Below, one piece after another: positions 8,162-16,078 of a stretch of 64,000 bases of DNA. Origin of the DNA: Ascidiaceihabitans donghaensis (GTDB lineage: Bacteria; Pseudomonadota; Alphaproteobacteria; Rhodobacterales; Rhodobacteraceae); the NCBI RefSeq assembly GCF_900302465.1, contig NZ_OMOR01000001.1:3318729-3382728 (forward strand), in the 5' to 3' direction. The translations under genes and the position numbers were made by a program. Numbering within the stretch: position 1 is the stretch's first letter; each line of letters begins with the position of its first letter. The notes below the pieces were generated by a model. The model was not told where the DNA came from, ran no database searches, and was given only the letters and a program-made list of their open reading frames with translations.

Positions 8162-9379
8162 ATGAGAAATTTTGAAGGTGGCGGACCAGAAGCTGGTATT
8201 GCGGGCATTGCAGGGATCGCGGGTATCGCAGGAATTGCGGGCATCGCCGGAATTGCTGGCATCGCAGGGATCGCAGGCATTGCGGGCATCGGCCAGCAAA
8301 ACCCGCTGACGTCGGATGCTTTGATCACCAACCGCGACGGCATTTCAGGAACTCCGCTGCCAACGCCTTTCCCTGTCGCGGCCCCAAGCCCCGAAAACGC
8401 CAAGAACCTGTCGCGCCTGTCTGCGGACGTTCGTGCCAGCATCTTCGATTTCGAATTGGCATCACGCATCGGTTTTGCAGCATCCCCGCGCACCAGCAAC
8501 GATCCGGCTGTTGCACGCGTGTTCCAAATGGAAACAACGGCGAACGCAGGCGACGCGCCAACTTGCGCGTATCAACCCCTGATCACCATGTCCGAACCGA
8601 CAATGGACACGTTCCAAACCCAGCTGAGCTATCTGTTTTCCTATGCTGATCTACGCCCCGACCGCGGCGCGGAAATCCTGGCGCAAATCGGGTCGCCCGT
8701 GGCCTTCATGGCCTCAATCGGATTCATGGATGCAGGCCGCACGCCCCATACCCTTGAACTGCTGGCCACAGTTCTGCGCCTTGCCCGCTTTGTCGAAATG
8801 CGCGTGAAATATTCACTGGCGTGCAAACGCCCCCTTGAGTTTTCGCCACAAGTGCAGCCAATGATCCCGACACCGACACATGGCACATTGCCCAGCGGCC
8901 ACGCCACCGAAGCCTTCATTCTGGCACGGACCGTCTGGAAGCTGATGCGGGCCTCCAATGCGCCGCAATACAACGCCAATGATGGTGTCTTTGGGGACAT
9001 GCTGATGCGTCAGGCTGCGCGGGTCGCAATCAACCGCACTGTTGCAGGCGTACATTTCCCTGTGGACAGTGTGTCCGGCGCACTCCTTGGTTTGACGCTG
9101 GCAGACTTCGTGTCGGAACGTTGCACCTATTGCACCGGGGACACCGGACAACGCACCTCTGCCAGCTTCAACGGCGAAAACTTTGCCGGGGCAGACGATT
9201 TCAACTGGCATCAACTGTATACGGCACCCGATGATGCCCAAGTGGCTGACCAGATTGGCACCGACGGCAAATGGATGACATCCCAAACCGAAGATACTGC
9301 AACAGACCTGACCGATTCCGCGCCGTTGCAATGGCTTTGGGGCAAAGCTGTAAAGGAATGGACCGACATCACTTCGTAA
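8162..9379 (+). CDS. PAP2/vanadium-haloperoxidase-fold protein with an N-terminal (Gly-Ile-Ala)10 array
   Basis: 405 residues. After MRNFEGGGPEA come ten uninterrupted GIA triplets and one GIG (residues 12-44), then a helical region and a complete PAP2/haloperoxidase signature: K216-x6-R223-P224, P244-S-G-H247, and R292-x5-H298-x3-D302. That set binds phosphate or vanadate, so the protein could be a phosphatase or a vanadium-dependent haloperoxidase; the soluble-looking long N-terminal region favours the haloperoxidase-like branch, but this is inference. There is no classical signal peptide; the GIA array itself is hydrophobic. The start is supported by AAGGAG 11 bases upstream. It is followed after 58 bp by a subtilase, with the regulator just before. 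Confidence 0.85.
   Translation: MRNFEGGGPEAGIAGIAGIAGIAGIAGIAGIAGIAGIAGIAGIGQQNPLTSDALITNRDGISGTPLPTPFPVAAPSPENAKNLSRLSADVRASIFDFELASRIGFAASPRTSNDPAVARVFQMETTANAGDAPTCAYQPLITMSEPTMDTFQTQLSYLFSYADLRPDRGAEILAQIGSPVAFMASIGFMDAGRTPHTLELLATVLRLARFVEMRVKYSLACKRPLEFSPQVQPMIPTPTHGTLPSGHATEAFILARTVWKLMRASNAPQYNANDGVFGDMLMRQAARVAINRTVAGVHFPVDSVSGALLGLTLADFVSERCTYCTGDTGQRTSASFNGENFAGADDFNWHQLYTAPDDAQVADQIGTDGKWMTSQTEDTATDLTDSAPLQWLWGKAVKEWTDITS
8195..8293 (+). repeat. In-frame 9-bp coding repeat, ten GIA triplets plus GIG
   Basis: Eleven consecutive 9-bp units encode Gly-Ile-Ala ten times and then Gly-Ile-Gly. The protein repeat is perfect, while the DNA units vary at almost every third position: all four Gly codons, both common Ile codons and all four Ala codons are used. 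That is the pattern of a repeat kept at the protein level rather than a fresh slippage product. Confidence 0.95.
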
Positions 9380-9437
9380 GACACCCACCCGAGGGGACCT
9401 ATGATTTCTTATGAATTGAAAACGGAAAGGAAGCGCC

Positions 9438-11495
9438 ATGCAGCTTCAATGGAAAGATGTTTCGGCACCTGATGTGCTGGACTATAGCACCGACTACCGT
9501 TTGCGGCAGTCGGCCATGCAACAAGGTGCGCCAGCACAAGACCAGTGGTGGTCTGCGCTGGTGCAGCTCGACAATATGTCATTGGTTGGATTTGCAGATG
9601 TGTTGCAGTCCAATTTTGACGGCGACGCCGTGATCCCTGTCGAGGATCTTATTGAAGGCGAAGATGAAAGCGACCCAGATTTCTTTGTCAAAATCTTCGC
9701 CAAACCAAACGCGCTAAATGCGCTGAACGCCACCGGAAACAGCTTGGGGGTGCGCGATATCAGTCTGGGCCACGAAGTTAGTGATGACGCGGCCGCCACA
9801 GCAAGCCAACCCGACCTTGTTGAAGGTGCGGCAAACAACATCACCGTGGTGGAAGACGGCACTGTGACTGTCGGCATCATTGATGACGGCATCGGCTTTG
9901 CCCACAATCTGTTTCGAAAAGGGCTGACCGAAACACGGCTGGCGGCCATGTATATCATGGATGCCGACAACGGGCCGAACAAGGCCGTGGGGCGCAAGCT
10001 GTTTACGAAGCAGATCAATGCCTTGATGGTCCAGAACACCTTTTCGGGAATTCTCGACGAAGAGGCGTTTTACACAGCAGCAGGCAGCATCGACTACGCA
10101 AGCCCGTATTTCTCAACCACCATGTACCGCAGATCGCACGGGTCACATGTGATGTCACTGGCTGCGGGATATCCGATGGAAGATGCGCGTGACGACCGTC
10201 CGATCATCGCGGCCCAGCTTCCAAGTGCCGTCAGCGAAGACACCACCGGCACAAGTTTGGCCCCAAGCCTGCGGTCGGCCCTGCGGTTCATCAAACGGCG
10301 TGCAAAACGTATTCGCGTCGGATCGGCAAACGGACCGATTGCGCCTTTGGTGGTGAACTTCAGCTATGGCAACTTCAATGGCCCAAGCGATGGCACCAGC
10401 ACGATTGCGCGGATCATTGACCGTGAAATGCAATCGACACCTGAAGAACAGCGGCGCATGGTCATGCCTGCGGGCAATTCAAATCTGGCGCGTGTGCATG
10501 CCGCGATCAACTTTGCACAGGCACCGGCGGGTCACGATATCACGCTTGATCTGAACGTGATGCCGGATGATTTTACCGGCACCTTCGTCGAAGCATGGAT
10601 GCCCTACAGCGCCAACACACCACCGCCCAATGTTGTTGCGGTGCGTGTGACGCCGCCATTCGGGTCCACCAGCTTGTTGGTGCATGCGCAGGCGGGATCA
10701 AGTCAGGTGTTGCACAACGCGGCCGGTGAACAAATTGCCGAACTGGCCTATGCCTTGGAACCTGCCCCAACAGCGCGTGGGGTGATCACCTTGTCGATTA
10801 ACCCGACCTTCACAAACGAAGACAGCGTGCATGTGGCCCCGTCGGGGCGTTGGACCATGGCCTTTCAAAACAATTGCTTGCCTGACGATGAAACCGTTCA
10901 GGTGCGCATCCAGCGTGATGAAACTTTGCCCGGCTACAAAACCGGCGCACGGCAAGCCTATTTCAACAACGCCTGCTATGTGCGCTTCAACAAGATAGGA
11001 GAACCGTTGCCTGTTGATCCCGAAGGGTCCGATTGCCCCATCCGGCGTGCCGGCACCTTGAACGGCTTTGCCTGTGGAGACGAACCGATCATGATCGGCG
11101 GGTTGACGCAAAGCAACGGACAGCTGGCTGTCTATTCCTCTGCGGGGCCAAGTTCCAAGGCGCGGGGGGCTGCTGTTCCCACACGCATGGGGCCGGACGC
11201 CTCAGCGCGTAGCGACGACAGTCTTGTGGTCTACGGCGTGTTGGGCGCAGGCACCCGCAGCGGGTCCATGGTGCATCAGAACGGAACAAGCGTGGCGGCA
11301 CCACTTGCAGCCCGTATGGTGATTGATGCTTTGGCTGAAGGCGAAGACGCAGACCGCGCTTGGGTGGCTGCACAAGGGGAACGCGACGACAGCAGTTATC
11401 CCCCCCTGCAACCCGCGCAACCCTTCGTTACACGCACCGGGGGCGGACGGCTTCGGCTGGCAAATCCTTTTGGACCGCAGCCACCACAGCCTTAA
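9438..11495 (+). CDS. S8-family (subtilisin-like) serine peptidase
   Basis: 685 residues with a full catalytic triad: D149 (VGIIDDGIGF), H234 (SHGSHV) and S618 (NGTSVAAP). The oxyanion asparagine is probably in VMPAGNSN. Between that Asn and Ser lies an insertion of about 190-230 residues rich in beta-type sequence (ITLDLNVMPDDFTGTF..., FNNACYVRFNKIG), so the catalytic domain is split by an extra domain. No signal peptide or clear propeptide is seen: the protein opens MQLQWKDVSAPDVLDY. The C-terminus ends in a proline-rich tail. AAGGAAG precedes the start. It lies directly downstream of the GIA/PAP2 gene, 58 bp away, and a terminator hairpin follows. Confidence 0.9.
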   Translation: MQLQWKDVSAPDVLDYSTDYRLRQSAMQQGAPAQDQWWSALVQLDNMSLVGFADVLQSNFDGDAVIPVEDLIEGEDESDPDFFVKIFAKPNALNALNATGNSLGVRDISLGHEVSDDAAATASQPDLVEGAANNITVVEDGTVTVGIIDDGIGFAHNLFRKGLTETRLAAMYIMDADNGPNKAVGRKLFTKQINALMVQNTFSGILDEEAFYTAAGSIDYASPYFSTTMYRRSHGSHVMSLAAGYPMEDARDDRPIIAAQLPSAVSEDTTGTSLAPSLRSALRFIKRRAKRIRVGSANGPIAPLVVNFSYGNFNGPSDGTSTIARIIDREMQSTPEEQRRMVMPAGNSNLARVHAAINFAQAPAGHDITLDLNVMPDDFTGTFVEAWMPYSANTPPPNVVAVRVTPPFGSTSLLVHAQAGSSQVLHNAAGEQIAELAYALEPAPTARGVITLSINPTFTNEDSVHVAPSGRWTMAFQNNCLPDDETVQVRIQRDETLPGYKTGARQAYFNNACYVRFNKIGEPLPVDPEGSDCPIRRAGTLNGFACGDEPIMIGGLTQSNGQLAVYSSAGPSSKARGAAVPTRMGPDASARSDDSLVVYGVLGAGTRSGSMVHQNGTSVAAPLAARMVIDALAEGEDADRAWVAAQGERDDSSYPPLQPAQPFVTRTGGGRLRLANPFGPQPPQP

Positions 11496-11557
11496 CGCCA
11501 TCTGATGTTGTTTTCGCATACGCTTTCGTAGAACGACACAACCGGCGAAAAAGTGTG

Positions 11558-11583
11558 AAATCGGCCCCCACTCGGGCCGATTT
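11558..11583 (+). terminator. Intrinsic-terminator-like hairpin after the subtilase gene
   Basis: Perfect 10-bp stem AAATCGGCCC / GGGCCGATTT with a 6-base loop, starting 62 bases after the subtilase stop. The following T-rich run is short (CTTGCATTT), so termination may be imperfect. Confidence 0.6.
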
Positions 11584-12355
11584 CTTGCATTTAGGCACAA
11601 AATTTCTGCATTTAGGGCAGAAGCAACTTCTTGAAACAAAACACATTTCGTAAATTTTCGTTTTTTTTAGCCTGAGACTTCAGGATTCCACACAGCACCT
11701 TGCGTAATGTGAACCCACGACGTCGAGCCACGCTGAAACGATCCTTGCGCACCAAAGCAAATTACTGCCGCACAAGGAAAGCAACGCAAGGAAAGACCGA
11801 GTTGTAATATGCCTGAACATTACTGTTTCAGGCTGCAAACCCGACAGGTCATATTTTTGACCGCTCAACCGGGCGCGCAGAAGGTAAAGGGTACGAAGGG
11901 GTGTTTTGGTACGAGTAAGTTTCGATAGTGCGATCCGTTCGTAACATCAAAGTGTAGTCTGCGCGGTGCGTCACAATGGCTGGGTTTATTTTGACCTAAG
12001 TCGACGCACCGTGGCGAAAGTTTCCGACATCAGTTGCAATGAATGGGCCTTTTATTCCGAGGGTTCTAAATGGGGGGGTGCGTTTGAAGTTTCGTTCCCG
12101 ATCACGGCAACTGTTTTTTTAGAACTTAGTGTGGCGGCGTATTAAGCCATACATCAATCCAGCCTGCTGTGGCGTGATCTGGAAACAGAAAAGCGGTGCA
12201 GTTCAATTTTAGAAGCCTGCGTGCCTCGTCAGCACGCAGGTCAGGCTTGGTTGATGGGCCACACATTTTTCTGTGCGCTTGGTGTCTGTGCAAAGCTGGG
12301 CGGTGGCACGCCCATTTTTAACGTGATCCTAAACAAATTGTACCAATGTCAGGCG
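11584..12355. other. Long non-coding, repeat-containing spacer
   Basis: About 770 bp without a credible gene, AT-richer than its surroundings. Direct repeat of TTTCT(T)GCATTTAGG at 11581-11595 and 11603-11616 (22-bp period); hairpins CCTGA-gact-TCAGG (11671-11684) and GCCTGAA-9-TTCAGGC (11811-11833) with related stems; direct repeat CAAGGAAAG (11773, 11787); CCTTGCG at 11699 and 11743, inverted as CGCAAGG at 11785; and a perfect 9-bp stem CCTGCGTGC/GCACGCAGG (12216-12240) in the leader of the next gene. An sRNA or a complex promoter is possible; nothing identifies one. Confidence 0.5.
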
Positions 12356-12793
12356 ATGCTGCGCGTATTCTCATTGCTGTTGCCCTGCCTCATTCCGTCA
12401 TGGCGGTTTTTCCAAGCCATAGAACCAAGTCCACGCGTTGAATGGCGTATAGTTCGCGATCTGCCCGCACCAACTTCCTCTTGGGTTCCCTACAATCCGC
12501 GTCCTCAGACCACGTCGGTGTTCACCATGCTGCGCAGGCTATTCTGGAACCCTGCGTGGAACGACGACCTGTTCATGGTCAGCTTGTCCGAACGTCTGAC
12601 GCTGGCCCCTTCCACCCACAGCATTGATGAAATCCGCGCCCGCATCACCCAACAGGCCCGGCGGGGTGCCCCGTCGCTTAGCCCCACATCACAGCTGCAA
12701 TTCCGTCTTGTCTTCATCAGCAGAGGGGACGCTTCTGCAATCGTGACCGAAACCACCTATGTCTCTGCGCCCTTCGCAGCAGTCGCAGCATGA
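12356..12793 (+). CDS. Conserved-looking small protein paired with the HTTM gene, function unknown
   Basis: 145 residues from the ATG at 12356. The frame is open further upstream (to 12221), but that part crosses the strong hairpin at 12216-12240 and does not look like protein, so the inner start is preferred. The sequence begins with a short hydrophobic stretch (MLRVFSLLLPCLIPSW), then RFFQAIEPSPRVEWRIV, a central RRLFWNPAWNDDLFMVSLSERL and a basic C-terminal half. It overlaps the next gene by 4 bases (ATGA), so the two products probably work together. I do not recognise a named family. It could be a membrane-associated partner of the HTTM protein. Confidence 0.65.
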   Translation: MLRVFSLLLPCLIPSWRFFQAIEPSPRVEWRIVRDLPAPTSSWVPYNPRPQTTSVFTMLRRLFWNPAWNDDLFMVSLSERLTLAPSTHSIDEIRARITQQARRGAPSLSPTSQLQFRLVFISRGDASAIVTETTYVSAPFAAVAA

Positions 12794-13473
12794 GCTTTGA
12801 GTGCGCCCAACGCCTGACTGAAATCCTGCTGGCCCTTGCCCTGTTGCAAAGCGCGTTGGAACATCTTGTCCACAGCCGCCAAAACCGCACCGTTTTTGCA
12901 ATGCGCATCATCTGTTGCGGGCTGCTGTTGGGCGACCTTATGACCCCTTGGGCGTTGCTTGGCCTGTTTCTGACAGCTGTATTTCTGCTGCACCGCTTTC
13001 AAGGGCCCTACAACGGCGGCAGCGACAAGATGGGCATATTGATCCTGTTTTGTCTGGGCCTAAGCCATGCAGCACCTTCACCGTTTTGGCAGGACATGGC
13101 CTTTGCCTATCTCGCGGTGCAATTGACCTTGTCCTATTTCATTTCCGGTCGGGTCAAATTGATGAACCCTGAATGGCGCAGCGGTCAGGCATTGTCAGAT
13201 GTTTTTGCGTTCTCTGCATATCCTGTGGCGGAAAACCTGCGCGGATTGGCAAACCGCACCGGCATATTGTGCGCCATGTCGTGGTTGGTCATCGGCTTTG
13301 AGGTCTTGTTTCCCCTGACCTTGCTCAGCGCCCCCAGCCTGTATTTTGCCTTGATCGTTGCAAGCCTGTTTCACATGGCAAATGCATATCTGTTCGGTTT
13401 GAACCGCTTTTTGTGGATATGGATCGCGGCCTACCCGTCTTTGATCTGGTTTCAGGACAGGATTTTTGGCTAA
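12790..13473 (+). CDS. HTTM-like multi-pass membrane protein (vitamin-K-dependent carboxylase-like fold)
   Basis: 227 residues with about six hydrophobic segments and the conserved-looking stretch FQGPYNGGSDKMGILILFCLG. Later segments include FISGRVKLMNPEWRSG and FHMANAYLFGLNRFLWIW. This arrangement resembles HTTM-domain proteins, the membrane part shared with vitamin-K-dependent gamma-carboxylases; no soluble carboxylase domain is attached. The role is unknown: quinone-linked redox chemistry or membrane transport are both possible. It is coupled to the gene before it by a 4-base overlap. Its stop codon interlocks with the stop of eda on the other strand (CTAA). Confidence 0.65.
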   Translation: MSFECAQRLTEILLALALLQSALEHLVHSRQNRTVFAMRIICCGLLLGDLMTPWALLGLFLTAVFLLHRFQGPYNGGSDKMGILILFCLGLSHAAPSPFWQDMAFAYLAVQLTLSYFISGRVKLMNPEWRSGQALSDVFAFSAYPVAENLRGLANRTGILCAMSWLVIGFEVLFPLTLLSAPSLYFALIVASLFHMANAYLFGLNRFLWIWIAAYPSLIWFQDRIFG

Positions 13474-14105
13474 AGGGCTGCAGCCGCTTTTGCCAATGCG
13501 GTAATGCCCGCCCAATCGCCTGCTTTGACAAGATCCTTGGGGGCCACCCACGACCCGCCGGCACAAACCACATTCGGCAAGCTTAGATACTCTTTTGCAT
13601 TGCTGGGGCTGACGCCCCCTGTCGGGCAGAAACTCACCTGCGGAATTGGTGCGCCAATCGCTTTGAGGGCAGGTGCACCGCCAGACGCCTCGGCAGGGAA
13701 GAATTTCAGCATCTTGTACCCGCGTTCCAGCAATCGCATCGCTTCGGACGCGGTTGCGGCACCGGGAAGAAGCGGCAAATCTGCGTCCTCACATGCATCC
13801 AACAGCCGGTCCGTAGCACCGGGGGACACGCCAAACGTCGCCCCCGCATCTTTTGCTGCAAGCACATCAGCAGGTGTCAAAAGCGTACCAGCCCCGACAA
13901 ACCCGCCCGCGACAGACGCCATTTCACGGATCACCTCAAGCGCGGCAGGGGTCCGCAATGTTACCTCTAAGGCAGGCAAGCCACCTGCCACCAACGCTTG
14001 CGCCAACGGTGCGGCATCCTTGGCATCGTCCACCACCAAGACGGGCACAATCGGGGCCATCTGGCATATTTTCAGCGCGGCGGCGCTTGCATCTTGAGGG
14101 GTCAT
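13470..14105 (-). CDS. eda: KDPG aldolase (2-dehydro-3-deoxyphosphogluconate aldolase)
   Basis: Last step of the Entner-Doudoroff pathway: KDPG to pyruvate and glyceraldehyde-3-phosphate. 211 residues, normal length. The catalytic glutamate sits in LPALEVTLRTP and the Schiff-base lysine in YKMLKFFPAEASGG; the LRTP form distinguishes it from the DgoA copy near the left edge. AAGGAG precedes the start. It follows edd by 12 bases, forming an edd-eda operon read leftwards. Confidence 0.95.
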   Translation of the reverse strand: MTPQDASAAALKICQMAPIVPVLVVDDAKDAAPLAQALVAGGLPALEVTLRTPAALEVIREMASVAGGFVGAGTLLTPADVLAAKDAGATFGVSPGATDRLLDACEDADLPLLPGAATASEAMRLLERGYKMLKFFPAEASGGAPALKAIGAPIPQVSFCPTGGVSPSNAKEYLSLPNVVCAGGSWVAPKDLVKAGDWAGITALAKAAAAL

Positions 14106-14117
14106 TTCAAGTTCTCC

Positions 14118-15923
14118 TTAAACAACAACAGCAGCGCCGGTGTCACATCCACCAACCGTTTGGCGGAACATAGCAAACAATTCGCGGCCCACACCATGGC
14201 CATTGTCATCCAGATTTGGTGTGGCTGGCGCGCGATTTTCCACGCCTTCGGTCAACACGGCAAGCGTTCCCGCCTGAGCGTCCAACCGGATCATGTCACC
14301 GTCCTGAATTTTGGCGATCAAACCACCGTCTAGTGCCTCGGGGCACAGGTGCAAAGCGGCAGGCACTTTGCCAGAAGCACCGGACATGCGCCCGTCCGTG
14401 ACCAGGGCCACTTTCAAGCCGCGATCCTGCATCACGGCCATCAACGGGTTCAGCGCGTGCAGTTCGGGCATTCCGTTGGCTTTCGGCCCTTGGAAACGCA
14501 CAACGATCACTGTGTCTTGGGTCAACTCACCTGCCTGAAACGCGGCTTTGACCTCAAGCTGATCGTGAAAAACCCGTGCGGGGGCTTCGATCACGTGATG
14601 TTCGGGTTTCACAGCAGAGATTTTGATCATGCCACGCCCCATATTGCCTTCCAGCTTTTTCAGTCCGCCTTGCGGCGCAAACGGATCAGACGCAGGGCGC
14701 AAAATGCGGTCGTTTTGGGACACGCGCGGCTCGTCCGCCCATGTCACTGCGCCGTCTTTCAACACGGGCGCTTTGGAGTAATCCTGCAAGCCGTTCCCCA
14801 TCACCGTCACAGTATCGGGGTGCAACAGACCCTCATCCAGAAGGTCACCGATCACATAGCCAAGCCCGCCTGCCGCATGGAAATGATTCACATCAGCCAG
14901 CCCGTTCGGATACACCCGCGCCATCAGCGGTGTCGCATCAGAAATATCTGACAGGTCCTGCAAATCAAGGATCACGCCAGCGGCGCGCGCCATCGCCAAA
15001 ATGTGGATCACAAGGTTTGTGGACCCACCCGTCGCCATCAGCCCGACCAGACCGTTCACAAAGGTCCGCTCATCCAGAATGTCACAAACAGGGCGGTAAT
15101 CATTGCCAAGATTGGTGATTTCCAGCGCCCGTTTTGCCCCTGCGTGGGTCAGCGCGTCGCGCAGATCGGTGTCGGGGTTCACAAAGGACGCGCCGGGCAA
15201 GTGCAATCCCATGAACTCCATCAACATCTGGTTGCTGTTCGCCGTGCCGTAAAATGTGCAGGTGCCGGGGCCATGGTAGCTGGCCATTTCGGCCTCCATC
15301 AGCTTGTCACGCCCCACTTCACCTGTGGCGTGTTGTTGGCGCACTTTGGCCTTTTCGTCGTTTGGCAGACCGGATGGCATCGGACCCGCAGGCAAAAACA
15401 GCGCGGGGATGTAACCAAAGGTGGCCGCGGCGATAATGAGACCCGGCACAATCTTGTCACACACACCAAGATAGACGGAGCTGTCAAAGACGTTATGGCT
15501 TAGGGCGACACCGGCGCTTAGTGCGATGACGTCCCGCGAAAACAGTGACAATTCCATGCCGACCTGACCTTGGGTCACTCCGTCGCACATGGCCGGCACG
15601 CCGCCCGCGACCTGCGCGGTGCCGCCGTTGGCCAACGCAGTTTGTTTGATCATGTCGGGAAAGCGCTGGAAAGGTTGATGCGCGGACAGCATGTCGTTGT
15701 AGGCGGTGACAATGCCAATATTTGGCGCATTTTCTGCAACCAGCGGTGCCTTTTCCGCGCCCATCGCGGCGTAGGCGTGGGCTTGGTTGCCGCAGCTTAG
15801 ATGTGCGCGGCGCGGCCCCTCTTCTGCGGCTTTGCGCATCCGCATCAAATAGGCATCACGCGCAGGTTTGGACCGCTCGATGATCCGCTGTGTGACATCA
15901 TTGATCGTGGCATTCAGGGTCAT
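14118..15923 (-). CDS. edd: 6-phosphogluconate dehydratase
   Basis: Converts 6-phosphogluconate to KDPG, the committing step of the Entner-Doudoroff pathway, using a [4Fe-4S] cluster. 601 residues, full length for the IlvD/Edd family. Visible elements include [16 protein letters not shown] near the N-terminus, [38 protein letters not shown] and [18 protein letters not shown] near the C-terminus. The start is supported by GGAGGA 6-7 bases upstream. A perfect LacI-type palindrome lies 37 bp upstream (15960-15971), so a carbohydrate-responsive repressor probably controls edd-eda. Confidence 0.96.
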   Translation of the reverse strand: MTLNATINDVTQRIIERSKPARDAYLMRMRKAAEEGPRRAHLSCGNQAHAYAAMGAEKAPLVAENAPNIGIVTAYNDMLSAHQPFQRFPDMIKQTALANGGTAQVAGGVPAMCDGVTQGQVGMELSLFSRDVIALSAGVALSHNVFDSSVYLGVCDKIVPGLIIAAATFGYIPALFLPAGPMPSGLPNDEKAKVRQQHATGEVGRDKLMEAEMASYHGPGTCTFYGTANSNQMLMEFMGLHLPGASFVNPDTDLRDALTHAGAKRALEITNLGNDYRPVCDILDERTFVNGLVGLMATGGSTNLVIHILAMARAAGVILDLQDLSDISDATPLMARVYPNGLADVNHFHAAGGLGYVIGDLLDEGLLHPDTVTVMGNGLQDYSKAPVLKDGAVTWADEPRVSQNDRILRPASDPFAPQGGLKKLEGNMGRGMIKISAVKPEHHVIEAPARVFHDQLEVKAAFQAGELTQDTVIVVRFQGPKANGMPELHALNPLMAVMQDRGLKVALVTDGRMSGASGKVPAALHLCPEALDGGLIAKIQDGDMIRLDAQAGTLAVLTEGVENRAPATPNLDDNGHGVGRELFAMFRQTVGGCDTGAAVVV

Positions 15924-15959
15924 GGGAATCCTCCGTGTTGTTGCACGTCACATATATTT

Positions 15960-15971
15960 GTTAGCGCTAAC
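15960..15971. promoter_or_regulatory. LacI-family-type operator palindrome upstream of edd
   Basis: GTTAGCGCTAAC, a perfect 12-bp palindrome with a central CG, as expected for LacI-family repressors. It begins 37 bp upstream of the edd start codon, where it could overlap a promoter or the early transcript. No LacI-family gene is in the window. Confidence 0.65.
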
Positions 15972-16032
15972 GGTCCAGCAAATAATTTCCGCAAGTTGTT
16001 TGCCAAACTTCACTGGCACCCAGAAGAACGCA

Positions 16033-16060
16033 AAAGGCCACCCCGAACAGGGCGGCCTTT
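16033..16060 (-). terminator. Terminator after the TRAP permease gene
   Basis: Stem of AAAGGCC/GGCCTTT continued by CCC/GGG after one A-C mismatch, with a 6-base loop. Read leftwards it ends GGCCTTTTG, 18 bases after the permease stop. It isolates the TRAP genes from edd. Confidence 0.75.
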
Positions 16061-16078
16061 CATTCATGTTCAGCCTAA

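Noticed and set aside
8195-8293. Possible CRISPR or minisatellite array
   Set aside because: The 9-bp units have no spacers and stay in frame inside a clear PAP2 protein, so it is a coding repeat.
8080-8499. Minus-strand frame rich in AIPAMP repeats
   Set aside because: It is only the antisense reading of the GIA coding repeat; no ribosome site or other protein features.
12221-12355. Upstream extension of the HTTM partner protein
   Set aside because: The added 45 residues cross a perfect 9-bp hairpin and read unlike protein; the inner ATG gives a hydrophobic N-terminus.
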